Source: Clostridia bacterium (GTDB lineage Bacteria > Bacillota > Clostridia > Oscillospirales > CAG-382). From it: a stretch of 64,000 nt of DNA. The stretch covers positions 23,893 to 87,892 of the forward strand of contig JAFXEB010000002.1 in the NCBI GenBank assembly GCA_017521025.1, in the 5' to 3' direction. Made by a program: the position numbers and the translations under genes. Positions 16,531 to 25,633 of this stretch are shown piece after piece (positions within the stretch are counted from its first letter, which is position 1; the number at the start of each line of letters is the position of its first letter). The notes under the pieces are model-generated. The model was not told the origin of the DNA and made no database searches. It saw nothing but the letters and a program-made list of their open reading frames with translations.

Positions 16531-17271
16531 ATGATTGATAGGCGGCGTCCTTACATTAAGGTGCGCCGCCTTACGGATTTTAAAATAAAGGCTGAGAAAC
16601 GGTATCCTTATATGATATTCTTTTTCATTATACTGTACGGTCTGCTGCTCGGTGCAGGCGACTTGCTTGCCCATCTGTCACCTATAGTCCCTCTGCTCAC
16701 CGCCCTTGGGGTGCTGGTGTATTGCCGCCTTATGCTTGCGTGGGTAAAGCGCAGCGGTCAGGGTGCAGAGATAGGGCTCGTCCTACCTGATATAAAGGGT
16801 GCGGGAGACTGCGCTTTGCTTTTGCCGTTGCTGCTCTTGCCCGTGCTTAACGTTTTCCTTTTCGGGCTTACGTTGCCCACCCTTTCCTCGGTGCTCCTTA
16901 TGTTTGGCGTTTCCGTGGCAGAGGAGGTGTTTTTCCGTGGTTTTCTTCTCCGTTTTCTCGGCTCTCTTGGCAGATACGGTGCGCCCCTTATGGCATCGTT
17001 CTTTTTCGGACTTTTCCATTTCATAAACCTTGCGGGCGGTGCCGACCCCGTATATACCGTGCTGCAGGCGTTCTGTGCCTTCGGGACAGGGCTCGCCTTT
17101 TGCGGTGTCAGACGCAGGTTAAAGAGCCTTGTGCCCTCCATCGCCGCTCATTTTCTGATAAACCTTACAGGCGCCGCTTCTTCGGTATCTGCGGCGGTAT
17201 CCGGTTCCTTGCTTATCTGCGGCGGCATTATGGCGGTCTACGGACTGTGGCTCTGCGGTGAAAAACAGTAA
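16531..17271 (+). CDS. CPBP family intramembrane protease (CAAX-like)
   Basis: A 246-aa membrane protein with about seven helices. It has the three CPBP motifs: AEEVFFRGFLLR (EExxxR) near residues 130-141, FFGLFHFIN (FxxxH) near 155-163, and IAAHFLINL (HxxxN) near 205-213. The family cleaves or processes membrane substrates and includes bacteriocin-immunity proteins. In this operon it may process a wall-polymer assembly protein, but there is no direct evidence. The SD before ATG 16531 is weak. Confidence 0.88.
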   Translation: MIDRRRPYIKVRRLTDFKIKAEKRYPYMIFFFIILYGLLLGAGDLLAHLSPIVPLLTALGVLVYCRLMLAWVKRSGQGAEIGLVLPDIKGAGDCALLLPLLLLPVLNVFLFGLTLPTLSSVLLMFGVSVAEEVFFRGFLLRFLGSLGRYGAPLMASFFFGLFHFINLAGGADPVYTVLQAFCAFGTGLAFCGVRRRLKSLVPSIAAHFLINLTGAASSVSAAVSGSLLICGGIMAVYGLWLCGEKQ

Positions 17272-17286
17272 AACAGGAGTGTTTTT

Positions 17287-18522
17287 ATGAAGCTTTATAT
17301 CGACCCCGGTACGGGGAGTATGCTCTTTACCATTCTCATAGGCGTTCTCGGCGCCGCCTTCTATTCTCTGCGTATGCTTTTCGTCAAGCTAAAGTTCAAG
17401 ATAAGCGGCGGTAAGGCAAAGGCTATGGATACCACCATCCCCTTCGCCGTGTTCTCGGATGACAAGCGTTATTTCAAGATCTTTGAGCCCGTACTGCGTG
17501 AGCTTGGTCGCAGGGGTAAGGAGGTCGTGTATATGACCGCCTCCGAGGATGACCCCGCCTTCCGCTGTGATATCCCCGGCGTGAGGGCAGAGTTCATAGG
17601 TAAGGGCAACAAGGCGTTTTCAAAGCTGAATTTCCTTAACGCTACCGTGCTGCTCTCCACCACCCCCGGTCTTGACGTTTATCAGTGGAAACGCTCCAAG
17701 GGCGTTAAGTATTACGTTCACATACCCCACGCCGCCAGCGAGATAGTGCTTTACAGGATGTTCGGCATCGACTATTACGATGCGGTGCTCCTCTCCGGCG
17801 ATTATCAGGAGAAGGATATCAGAGACCTTGAGGTGATGCGCAAGCTTCCTGAAAAGGAGCTTTACAAGATAGGCATCCCCTATATGGATGAGATGGCGGC
17901 AAGGCTTGAGCGTGAGGGCACAGGGGCAGCGCACCCTCTTACCGTGCTTCTTGCTCCCTCCTGGGGCAGCAGTGCCATATTCAGCGTTTACGGCGGCAGG
18001 ATACTTGATGTACTGCTAAAAACGGGCTACCACGTTATAGTCCGCCCCCATCCTCAGTCCTTCGCTTCCGAGACCGAGCTTATTGAGGGGCTTATGAAAA
18101 AATATCCCCCCTCCGAAAAGCTTGAGTGGAACAGAGATACCGATAATTTTGACGTGCTTCGCCGCTCAGACATACTTATATCCGACTTTTCGGGCGTTAT
18201 CTTTGATTTTGCCCTGATATATGACAAGCCTATAATCTATACCGACCCCCGTTTTGACCTCGGTCCTTACGATGCGTGGTGGCTTGACAGACCCCTTTGG
18301 ACTGCCTCCGCCCTGCCCAGATTGGGTATGCAGCTTACGGAGGAGAATATGGAGGGACTCGGCGAGCTTGTTGACCGCTGTCTCAGCGACCCACGCTACA
18401 GCGAGGGCAGGCGTCAGGTTAAGGATGAAACATGGGCATACTTCGGCGAGGGAGCCGCAAGAGCGGCTGATTACCTCATAAATAAGTATGACGAGCTTCA
18501 AAAGGTGAAAGAGGAAAAGTGA
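17287..18522 (+). CDS. CDP-glycerol glycerophosphotransferase-family polymer transferase
   Basis: A 411-aa protein with one N-terminal membrane helix (residues ~8-32) and a GT-B-like TagF/TarF-type domain. Diagnostic segments are HIPHA (His base region), GIPYMDEM, VIVRPHPQS and ISDFSGVIFDFALIYDKPIIY near the C-terminus. The family transfers polyol-phosphate from CDP-polyol to teichoic-acid chains on the membrane. CAGGAGTG precedes ATG 17287. Placement between the lic genes and the YidC-sulfatase fusion supports building or extending a phosphocholine-bearing teichoic polymer. The exact donor (CDP-glycerol, CDP-ribitol or CDP-choline) is unknown. Confidence 0.87.
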   Translation: MKLYIDPGTGSMLFTILIGVLGAAFYSLRMLFVKLKFKISGGKAKAMDTTIPFAVFSDDKRYFKIFEPVLRELGRRGKEVVYMTASEDDPAFRCDIPGVRAEFIGKGNKAFSKLNFLNATVLLSTTPGLDVYQWKRSKGVKYYVHIPHAASEIVLYRMFGIDYYDAVLLSGDYQEKDIRDLEVMRKLPEKELYKIGIPYMDEMAARLEREGTGAAHPLTVLLAPSWGSSAIFSVYGGRILDVLLKTGYHVIVRPHPQSFASETELIEGLMKKYPPSEKLEWNRDTDNFDVLRRSDILISDFSGVIFDFALIYDKPIIYTDPRFDLGPYDAWWLDRPLWTASALPRLGMQLTEENMEGLGELVDRCLSDPRYSEGRRQVKDETWAYFGEGAARAADYLINKYDELQKVKEEK

Positions 18523-18523
18523 T

Positions 18524-21334
18524 ATGTCGTTTTTTGAGATCCTTGGTAACGTGCTCATAGGACCGTTAAAGCTGGTTTTTGAGCTTATATACGGTGCCGC
18601 ATATAGGTTTGTTGACCATCCCGGCATCGCTATCATATTTTTAAGCCTTGTTATGAACATCCTTGTATTGCCTCTTTACAGGCGTGCTGACGCTATGCAG
18701 GAGGAGGCGAGGGATACCGAGGCGAGACTGCGCCCCGGTGTAGAGCATATCAAAAAGACCTTCTCCGGTGACGAGCGCATGATGATAATGCAGGCGTACT
18801 ACCGTCAGGAGGGCTATAAGCCCACCAGTGGTCTTAAAGGCTCTGTGTCCCTGCTGCTTGAGATACCCTTCTTTATGGCGGCGTATCAGTTTTTGTCAAG
18901 CCTCAGTATATTGAACGGCGTGCCCTTCGGCCCTATCGCCGATCTGGGCAAGCCTGACGGCCTTTTGGTTATCGGCTCTCTCAGCATAAACCTTTTGCCC
19001 GTGCTGATGACCCTTATCAACTGCGTGTCCAGCTATCTGTATCTGAAGGGCTTTCCCCTTAAGACAAAGATACAGCTTTACGCTATGGCGTTGTTTTTCC
19101 TTGTGTTCCTTTATACGTCTCCCTCGGCGCTTGTATTTTACTGGACGCTGAACAATCTGTTCTCCCTTGTAAAGACCATATTCTATAAGCTTAAAAACCC
19201 TATGGCGGTCATCCGTATAATTACCTCTGTGGCAGGTCTTGCGCTGATCGCCTACGGTGCGCTGTCGGATATAGGTATCAACAACAGCATAATTATTATG
19301 GCGATAGGTCTGGGACTTGAGATTCCTCTTCTCGGCCGTATCCTCGACAAGAAAAACGAAGGCAAAGCGGAGGCAGACAGTGAAAAGCAGACCGAAAAGG
19401 CAAAGGCGGTAAAGGCATCTTCAAAGCCTGATAAAAAGCTGTTTGTGCTTGGCTCTCTTTTCCTGACCCTGCTTGTAGGCGTGCTTATACCCTCGGCGTA
19501 TATCGCCGCATCTCCACAGGAGTTTGTGGATATGGGTTATTACCACAACCCTCTCTGGTACGTGGTCAGCGCCCTCTGCCTTGCCGCAGGTACCTTTATG
19601 GTCTGGGTAAGGGTGTTCTATTGGCTGGCAAGCGATAGTGCAAAGCGTGTGTTTGAAAAGCTTGTCTGGGTGCTTTGCGGCGTTGCCTTCATAAACTATA
19701 TGTTTTTCGGCACAGGTCTTGGCGTTATCTCCTCTACTCTGAAGTATGAGGAGGGTATGCACTTTTCCGTGTCCGAGCAGGTGCTCAACGCTGTTGCGGT
19801 GATAGCTCTTGCGGCAGTGATGCTTCTGGTCATCTCTAAGTGGAGGCGTGTTGTGTCCTCGGTGCTTGCCCTTGCCATAGTCGCCTCTGTAGGTATGTCT
19901 GTATGGAATGTAGTGGGCATCAAGAGCGACGTGGACGAGATACACCTTGGCTCTGACTCCTCCTCGGGTGCGCCTTTATATACCCTCAGCGAGGACGGCA
20001 AAAACGTAGTGGTCATAATGCTCGACCGTGCTATGGGTGAGTACGTGCCCTTTATGTTTGCCGAAAAACCCGAGCTTGCCGATATGTTCGCAGGCTTTAC
20101 CTATTACGATAACGTGGTTTCCTTCGGCGGCTTCACAAATATGGGCGTACCTGCTCTCCTCGGCGGCTACGAGTATACGCCCGTTGAAATGAATAAGAGG
20201 GCAGAGGAGGCGTTGGTCTCCAAGCATAACGAGGCGCTTAAGGTCATGCCCACGCTCTTTGCCGACAGTGGCTATGACGTTACGGTTTGTGACCCCACCT
20301 ACGCCAACTATAAGTGGATACCCGACCTTTCAATATTCGATGACAACCCCGATATAAAGACCTATATCACCAAGGGCAAGTTCGGCGACCCCGAGCAGAA
20401 AAAGGCTGTTGTCTCCAACAACCGCCGCAACTTTTTCCTGTTCAGCCTTATGAAATCCCTGCCCCTGATGCTACAGCGCTCTATGTATAACGGCGGCAGG
20501 TATAACCAGTTGGTGTATGAAGACGGCGTTGTCAGCTATGGCACTCAGGCTCTTGAGAGCACCTCCAAGGCGCAGGGGATGTCTGTCAGCTTTATGGACC
20601 CCTATAACGTGCTGGCGAGTATGTCCTATATAACCGATACCACCAAGGGCAAGGGCAGCTTTATCTTCCTTTCCAACGATGCCTGCCACGAGCCGATGCT
20701 TTTGCAGACCCCCGATTACGTGCCTGCCGAGAAGGTGGATAACACCGTGTACGAGGCAGAGCGTGGCGGCAGCGTGAAGCTTGGTGACAGAGAGCTGCTT
20801 GTGGATACCGACGTGCGTATGATACACTATCACGCTAATATGGCGTCCTTCCTTCAGCTTGGCAAGTGGTTCGATACTCTGCGTGAAAAGGGCGTTTACG
20901 ATAATACAAGGATAATTCTCGTGTCTGACCACGGCAGATACCTGGGGCAGACCAAGGAGCTTGTTATGGATAACGGCTCTGACAAATACAAGAACGCATC
21001 TATGTATTTCCCCCTGCTTATGGTCAAGGATTTCGACAGCAAGACCTTTACCACCTCCCACGAGTTTATGACCAACGCAGACGTGCCTACCCTTGCTACC
21101 GCAGGGCTTATCGATTCCCCCGTGAACCCCTTTACGGGCAAGGCGATAAACAGCAGTGAAAAAACTGCCCACGAGCAGTTTATTTCCCTCTCGGGTCAGT
21201 GGGACGTTAAGATAAATAACGGCAACACCTTTATGGAGGGTAAATGGGCAAGCGTGAAGGACGATATCTGGGTAAAGGATAACTGGACCTTCTATAGCGG
21301 CAAGACCGTGCTTGACGAGCATAAGGCACCCTAA
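18524..21334 (+). CDS. Fusion of YidC/Oxa1-like domain with LTA-synthase/sulfatase-like domain
   Basis: 936 aa. Residues ~1-225 are YidC/Oxa1-like: AIIFLSLVMNILVLPLYRR aligns with the first groove helix, and the SLLLEIPFFMAAYQFL and SPSALVFYWTLNNLFSL blocks follow. The groove arginine of YidC is replaced by Asn. A Lys/Glu linker and five to six further helices occupy ~225-470. The extracellular C-terminal half (490-910) is an alkaline-phosphatase-superfamily phosphotransferase: Asp501 (IMLDR), candidate nucleophile Thr538 (GGFTNMG), NDACHEPM, and Asp802-His803 (VSDHGR), matching the LtaS metal/Thr layout. It probably transfers a glycerophosphate or phosphocholine-type group onto a wall or membrane polymer. 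It starts 1 base after the previous stop and ends the operon. Confidence 0.88.
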   Translation: MSFFEILGNVLIGPLKLVFELIYGAAYRFVDHPGIAIIFLSLVMNILVLPLYRRADAMQEEARDTEARLRPGVEHIKKTFSGDERMMIMQAYYRQEGYKPTSGLKGSVSLLLEIPFFMAAYQFLSSLSILNGVPFGPIADLGKPDGLLVIGSLSINLLPVLMTLINCVSSYLYLKGFPLKTKIQLYAMALFFLVFLYTSPSALVFYWTLNNLFSLVKTIFYKLKNPMAVIRIITSVAGLALIAYGALSDIGINNSIIIMAIGLGLEIPLLGRILDKKNEGKAEADSEKQTEKAKAVKASSKPDKKLFVLGSLFLTLLVGVLIPSAYIAASPQEFVDMGYYHNPLWYVVSALCLAAGTFMVWVRVFYWLASDSAKRVFEKLVWVLCGVAFINYMFFGTGLGVISSTLKYEEGMHFSVSEQVLNAVAVIALAAVMLLVISKWRRVVSSVLALAIVASVGMSVWNVVGIKSDVDEIHLGSDSSSGAPLYTLSEDGKNVVVIMLDRAMGEYVPFMFAEKPELADMFAGFTYYDNVVSFGGFTNMGVPALLGGYEYTPVEMNKRAEEALVSKHNEALKVMPTLFADSGYDVTVCDPTYANYKWIPDLSIFDDNPDIKTYITKGKFGDPEQKKAVVSNNRRNFFLFSLMKSLPLMLQRSMYNGGRYNQLVYEDGVVSYGTQALESTSKAQGMSVSFMDPYNVLASMSYITDTTKGKGSFIFLSNDACHEPMLLQTPDYVPAEKVDNTVYEAERGGSVKLGDRELLVDTDVRMIHYHANMASFLQLGKWFDTLREKGVYDNTRIILVSDHGRYLGQTKELVMDNGSDKYKNASMYFPLLMVKDFDSKTFTTSHEFMTNADVPTLATAGLIDSPVNPFTGKAINSSEKTAHEQFISLSGQWDVKINNGNTFMEGKWASVKDDIWVKDNWTFYSGKTVLDEHKAP

Positions 21335-21356
21335 GACAATACGAAATACAAAAAGG

Positions 21357-21383
21357 AGGGCAGAGAAGCGGTTTCTCTGCCCT
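21357..21383. terminator. Terminator between convergent genes
   Basis: An 11-bp perfect stem (21357-21367 / 21373-21383, loop GCGGT). The minus strand runs into CTCCTTTTTG and the plus strand into TTT, so it works best for the minus-strand GNAT gene. Confidence 0.7.
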
Positions 21384-21397
21384 TTAACATTCTGTTT

Positions 21398-21886
21398 TTA
21401 CAGCTCAATATAGTAGGGACAAATATCCTCGTATCTGCCGTCATCAAGCCTGAAGCCACGGGGTATCACGCCAAGAGGTACAAAGCCAAGCCGCTCATAA
21501 AGCCGCCTTGCCCTTTGGTTTGACGCTACCACCGCATTGAATTGCAGTATGGTAAAGCCGCAGTCCTTGCCCCTTTTCAGACAGTCACGCACAAGCCTCT
21601 CGCCTATTCCGCCGCCTCTGTGGGCAGAGGCTACGGCATAGCTTGCGTTGCAGATGTGGCCGCAGCGCCCCACGTTGTTTGGGTGCAGGATATAAAGCCC
21701 CAGCACCTGACCGCTGTCGCCGTCGAGGGCAACACAGCTACAGGTCTGCTCCTTGAAAAAGGCTCTGCCACTTTCTTTGTCAAGCGGCTCTGTTTGCGGA
21801 AAGGCAAGCCCCTCCCTCACTACCTCGTTCCATATCTCCACCATGCTGTCAAGGTGCTTCTCCTCATAGGGTATGACCGATATCAT
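21398..21886 (-). CDS. GNAT family N-acetyltransferase
   Basis: ATG 21886 is chosen because it overlaps the stop of the upstream nucleotidase gene as ATGA; the product is 162 aa. The acetyl-CoA loop is HRGGGIGERLVRD (RxGxGIG-type), followed by NQRARRLYERLGF, the usual beta-5/alpha-4 signature. It resembles phosphinothricin- or amino-acid-type acetyltransferases that act on small amines. A longer frame upstream (to 21958) lies within the preceding gene and is disregarded. The acceptor is unknown. Confidence 0.88.
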   Translation of the reverse strand: MISVIPYEEKHLDSMVEIWNEVVREGLAFPQTEPLDKESGRAFFKEQTCSCVALDGDSGQVLGLYILHPNNVGRCGHICNASYAVASAHRGGGIGERLVRDCLKRGKDCGFTILQFNAVVASNQRARRLYERLGFVPLGVIPRGFRLDDGRYEDICPYYIEL

Positions 21887-23655
21887 CCTTGTATGCTCTC
21901 CCTTTTCTTTGTCACTGCGGCAAGACCTGCGGCAGCCAGTACCCCAAGGATGCACCATACGGCTATGCCACCGTCCCCTGTGGGAGGCGTGGTGCCCTCG
22001 GCAGGTGCTTTATCCACTACGGTCATCCTGCCCTCACCCTCGGGCTTGCCGTACTGCTCTTCGCTGATAAGACCGCCAAGGGTCTCGGTAAAGTATGCGA
22101 TAAGCATCTCTGCGTCGGTACTTAGACCTTCTTTTTCTACTATTTCGCACTCTTTCAGCATAGTATAGTCACTGAGCAAAAGCATATATTCACTGCCCGC
22201 CAGTGTGTATACGGCATCCTCGTCTATGGGCACACCGCCAACCTTAACGTTCCTTACACGTCTGGGCGCACCCTCCTTTACGGAAACAAAGGTGCCGTAG
22301 CCGTCCACTACCACAGGGCTCTCCACATAGGTGTGCACCTCAAAGCTCAGACCTGCTGTGTGAGGGAAGCTGCCGTGAGCTACGGGCATAAGCGATACAC
22401 CAAACTCCAAGGCGTCAAGTATCTGTCTGCCCCTTGCCTTTATAACACACATGGCGTTGGACCAAGGGTTCACGTTCATCAGGTCGGTGCGTGTGATATC
22501 GCCTGCCTTCAGCTCCGCACGGACGCCACCGCCGTTTACCATGGCGATATCAGCCCCCGTGATGCTCTTGTATGCGTCTGCAACAAAGTTGCCAAGGTTG
22601 GTCTCGCCTGCTCTTATTATCCAGTTGCCCTGAGCATCGTTCTCGGTAAGCAATACCTCAGAGCTGCCTATGACCTCGTACAGATACTCGTGCTTGGCGT
22701 TGTAGCCGTCGATTATGTCCTTTACGTTGCCGTGTGCCTTCTTTGCGCCGTCGGACAGACTGCCGATGTCGATGTCCTCGGGCTTTATAAGCTCTGTTGT
22801 GATGCTGCCGTCACTGCCTATGGTGAGCTTGCCAAAATACTCAAGCTTTGTGCCGGTGGAGGAGAGGGCAACGTCCTCACCGCCATCGTTTTTGTAGTCT
22901 GCGCTCTCGATTACCTCGTGAGCATGAGCGTCAAGAAAAGCGTCTATGCCGTGGGTGTTTGCAATAAGGTCGGTAGAGCGCCAGCCCTCGGTAACGGCGG
23001 CGATGCCCAAGTGACCTATTGCAATGACTGTTTCCGCTCCCTTGGCTATAGCCTCGTCAACAGCGGACTGCACCGTGGCGTAAAGCTCGTCTGCAGAGAA
23101 ACCGTATATGTAGTTGCCGTTTTCGTCCTGAAAATAGGTGGGCGTGGTCTTTGTATAGGTCTCGGGCGTGGCAATACCCACAAAGGCGATCTTCTTGCCG
23201 TCTGCCTCTGCTATTGCGTAGGGGGCAAAAACCAGCCTGTCCTCAGGTATGTAACGGAAATTTGCGCAGAGGTATTCGTACTCCGCCTTCTCGGCAAGCG
23301 CCATAAGACCGTCTACCGTATAGTCAAACTCATGGTTGCCTATGGCGGCATAATCATAACCCACTGCGTTCATTATCTCAACAATGGCACCACCCTCGGT
23401 AAGCGCACCTATTACCTCGCCCTGCACGGCGTCACCTGCATCAACGGTGAACACCCTGTGCCCCTGCTCTATAAGCGAGGCTCTGTACGCCGCAAGTATG
23501 GGATAGCCGTCAGTGCCGCAGTGTACGTCGTTGGTGTACAGCACGATAATGTCGCCCTCTGCCCCCTCTGCGTGTACTGCAGATACCGAGGCACAGCCAA
23601 GAAGTATAATGGCTGTCAGTATAGCAGATAAAAGTTTGAGACTTGTCTTTTTCAC
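21883..23655 (-). CDS. Wall-anchored 5'-nucleotidase/UshA-type phosphohydrolase
   Basis: A 590-aa secreted enzyme starting at GTG 23655 with AAAGGAGGT 8 bases upstream. A signal peptide (1-29, ending VHA-EG) precedes the metallophosphoesterase domain: YTNDVHCG, DAGDAVQG, GNHEFD, GHLG and DAHAHE supply the metal ligands. The C-terminal 5'-nucleotidase domain carries GNFVADAYK, NGGGVRAEL and the NPWSNAM segment. The tail is PPTGDGG, one membrane helix and KKRE, a sortase-type anchor variant. It would release phosphate and nucleosides from external nucleotides at the wall. It shares an mRNA with the GNAT gene. Confidence 0.93.
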   Translation of the reverse strand: MKKTSLKLLSAILTAIILLGCASVSAVHAEGAEGDIIVLYTNDVHCGTDGYPILAAYRASLIEQGHRVFTVDAGDAVQGEVIGALTEGGAIVEIMNAVGYDYAAIGNHEFDYTVDGLMALAEKAEYEYLCANFRYIPEDRLVFAPYAIAEADGKKIAFVGIATPETYTKTTPTYFQDENGNYIYGFSADELYATVQSAVDEAIAKGAETVIAIGHLGIAAVTEGWRSTDLIANTHGIDAFLDAHAHEVIESADYKNDGGEDVALSSTGTKLEYFGKLTIGSDGSITTELIKPEDIDIGSLSDGAKKAHGNVKDIIDGYNAKHEYLYEVIGSSEVLLTENDAQGNWIIRAGETNLGNFVADAYKSITGADIAMVNGGGVRAELKAGDITRTDLMNVNPWSNAMCVIKARGRQILDALEFGVSLMPVAHGSFPHTAGLSFEVHTYVESPVVVDGYGTFVSVKEGAPRRVRNVKVGGVPIDEDAVYTLAGSEYMLLLSDYTMLKECEIVEKEGLSTDAEMLIAYFTETLGGLISEEQYGKPEGEGRMTVVDKAPAEGTTPPTGDGGIAVWCILGVLAAAGLAAVTKKRESIQG

Positions 23656-23693
23656 GGTAAGTACCTCCTTTTATGACAATTATCACTATAACC

Positions 23694-23722
23694 ATTATAA
23701 AGCTCATACCGCTAAAATGCAA
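23694..23722 (-). promoter_or_regulatory. Promoter of the nucleotidase-GNAT operon
   Basis: Minus-strand TTGCAT (23717-23722), 17 bases, TATAAT (23694-23699), about 40 bases before the GTG start. Confidence 0.8.
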
Positions 23723-23757
23723 TACTAATTAATTGTGTGAAAAATTTTAAAAAAATA

Positions 23758-23786
23758 GTGCAATTATTCGCAAGATATGCTATAAT
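23758..23786 (+). promoter_or_regulatory. Divergent promoter, extended -10
   Basis: TATAAT at 23781-23786 is preceded by TGC, an extended -10 (TGnTATAAT). A weak GTGCAA -35 lies 17 bases upstream (23758-23763). It would drive the small membrane protein at 23823 and perhaps the Ydj-like module. Confidence 0.65.
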
Positions 23787-23822
23787 GTATACGGATAAAC
23801 GCAATAAGGGGGGTAATATGCC

Positions 23823-24119
23823 TTGCGGTGCGCTGACGAGGGCAAGGGCTTTGTCTTAAGCCTGCTTTTCAATATGCTTCTCAATCTGCACGGGGCTTTG
23901 CCTGCGGTGGTATTGCTGGTGCTCCATTTTGTGCTGGGTTGGTCGCCCTATTGGGCGCTTATCGCCTTTGTGCTGTGGCTTGGCCGCATAGTTGTCTGGA
24001 TGGTGCTTGTGCGACTTGCGAGCCGTGCGGGGAACAGCAGGGTCTATACCGAAAACAAAAACCCTTATTCCAAAAAGAAGGATGAAAGGGAGAACAAAAA
24101 CCCTTATTCCGCAAAATAA
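23823..24119 (+). CDS. Small two-helix membrane protein with NKNPY repeats
   Basis: 98 aa with two hydrophobic helices (about residues 9-33 and 38-62) and a charged tail that repeats ENKNPYS twice. The only starts in frame are TTG 23823 and an internal ATG at 23874. AAGGGGGG lies 9 bases before the TTG, a good spacing. An ATG at 23818 in another frame would give only 13 codons. It lies just upstream of the SPFH/zinc-ribbon/TPM genes, so it may be a membrane member of that module. No family function is known to me. Confidence 0.65.
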   Translation: MRCADEGKGFVLSLLFNMLLNLHGALPAVVLLVLHFVLGWSPYWALIAFVLWLGRIVVWMVLVRLASRAGNSRVYTENKNPYSKKKDERENKNPYSAK

Positions 24120-24181
24120 GGGCGTATATCACAGCTTATTAAAACAAAAAATACATTTTGATTAAAGAAAGGAAAAAAGTT

Positions 24182-25612
24182 ATGGGACTTATTAAAGCAG
24201 GAATAGGCGCATTGGGCGGCGTAATGGCTGACCAGTGGAAGGAGTTTTTCTATTGTGATGCACTGAGCACTGACGTGCTTGTAAAGAAGGGGCAGAAGCG
24301 CACCAGTGACCGTTCCTCCAACACCAAGGGCGAGGATAACATAATTTCCAACGGCTCGGGTATTGCCGTAGCCGACGGTCAGTGTATGATCATAGTAGAG
24401 CAGGGAAAGGTAGTAGAGGTATGTGCCGAGCCCGGCGAGTTTACATATGACACCTCTACAGAGCCTTCTATATTTGCAGGCAGCCTCGGCCAGAGCATAC
24501 TTAACACCTTCAAGGCAATCGGTAAGCGTTTCACCTATGGCGGCGACACGGGCAAGGACCAGAGGGTGTACTATTTCAACACCAAGGAGATAATGGGCAA
24601 CAAGTTCGGCACTAAGAACCCCATTATGTTCGAGGTAGTCAACAAGCGTCTCGGTATGAGCAGAACCGTACAGGTAAGATGTAACGGTATCTACTCCTAC
24701 GTGATAAGCAACCCCCTTCTTTTCTATACCAAGGTCTGCGGTAACGTAGAGAACGAGTATAGAAGGGACCAGATAGACGAGCAGCTTAAGACCGAGTTTA
24801 TAAGCGCACTTCAGCCTGCCCTGGGTGCTCTTACCGAGCTTGAGCTTCGCCCCGCACAGATACCCGCTAAGGTAAACGAGCTTAAGGCGGCAATGAACGA
24901 AGCGCTGAGAGCAGAGTGGATAGACAGCCGTGGTATAACTGTAGAGAAGATAGCCATCAACCCCATCACCCTCACCGAGGAGGATATGAAGAAGATCAAC
25001 CAGATGGAAGATGCGGCAACAATGGGCAGCAATCCTTTCATGATGGCAGGCAGAATGACCGATGCTACCGCAAACGCTATGGAGGCCGCCGCTGCTAACG
25101 AGGCCGGCGCTATGACAGGCTTTATGGGCCTTGGTATGGCAGGCGGCGCAATGGGTGGCGGCTTTAACGCAGCACAGAGTCTGTATGGCGCAGGCGTTCA
25201 GGCGCAGGCAGCACAGGCACAGGCGCAGGCTGCACAGGCTGCACAGGCTCCTGCGGCAGAGGGCTGGAAATGTGCCTGCGGCGCAACTGCGACGGGCAAA
25301 TTCTGTACCGAGTGCGGCGCAAAGAAGCCTGAGCCTGTAGCGGCAGGGGGCTGGAAGTGCGCTTGCGGCGCAACCGCAACGGGTAAGTTCTGCACCGAGT
25401 GCGGCGCAAAGAAGCCTGAGGCAGATGGCTGGACCTGCTCCTGCGGTGCGGTAAACAAGGGCAAGTTCTGTCCTAACTGCGGTGCCAAGAAGCCTGCAGG
25501 TGTACCTCAGTACAAGTGCGATAATTGCGGCTGGGAGCCTGAAAAGGGCGTGACCCCTCCCAAGTTCTGCCCTGAGTGCGGTGACCCCTTTGATGACGGC
25601 GATATAATCTAA
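24182..25612 (+). CDS. SPFH-domain protein with C-terminal zinc ribbons (YdjI-like)
   Basis: The start is ATG 24182 (MGLIKAGIGALGG), with GAAAGG 9 bases upstream; 476 aa. Residues ~1-290 form a virion-core/SPFH (Band 7) domain of the Bacillus YdjI type. An Ala/Gln/Gly/Met-rich stretch (~290-355) follows. Four CxC/CxxC zinc ribbons end the protein; the first two are near-identical tandem copies of WKCACGATATGKFCTECG, then CSCGAVNKGKFCPNCG and a CDNCGW...CPECG ribbon. In Bacillus, YdjI works with YdjG, YdjH and the PspA homologue YdjF in membrane stress. Here the genes for the YdjG- and YdjH-like partners follow directly, and no PspA gene is nearby. Confidence 0.87.
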   Translation: MGLIKAGIGALGGVMADQWKEFFYCDALSTDVLVKKGQKRTSDRSSNTKGEDNIISNGSGIAVADGQCMIIVEQGKVVEVCAEPGEFTYDTSTEPSIFAGSLGQSILNTFKAIGKRFTYGGDTGKDQRVYYFNTKEIMGNKFGTKNPIMFEVVNKRLGMSRTVQVRCNGIYSYVISNPLLFYTKVCGNVENEYRRDQIDEQLKTEFISALQPALGALTELELRPAQIPAKVNELKAAMNEALRAEWIDSRGITVEKIAINPITLTEEDMKKINQMEDAATMGSNPFMMAGRMTDATANAMEAAAANEAGAMTGFMGLGMAGGAMGGGFNAAQSLYGAGVQAQAAQAQAQAAQAAQAPAAEGWKCACGATATGKFCTECGAKKPEPVAAGGWKCACGATATGKFCTECGAKKPEADGWTCSCGAVNKGKFCPNCGAKKPAGVPQYKCDNCGWEPEKGVTPPKFCPECGDPFDDGDII

Positions 25613-25633
25613 TATATTTTACGGTAATAAAAG

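Noticed and set aside
22333..23631. Plus-strand open frame of 432 codons
   Set aside because: Antisense to the 5'-nucleotidase, which has full motifs, signal peptide and promoter.
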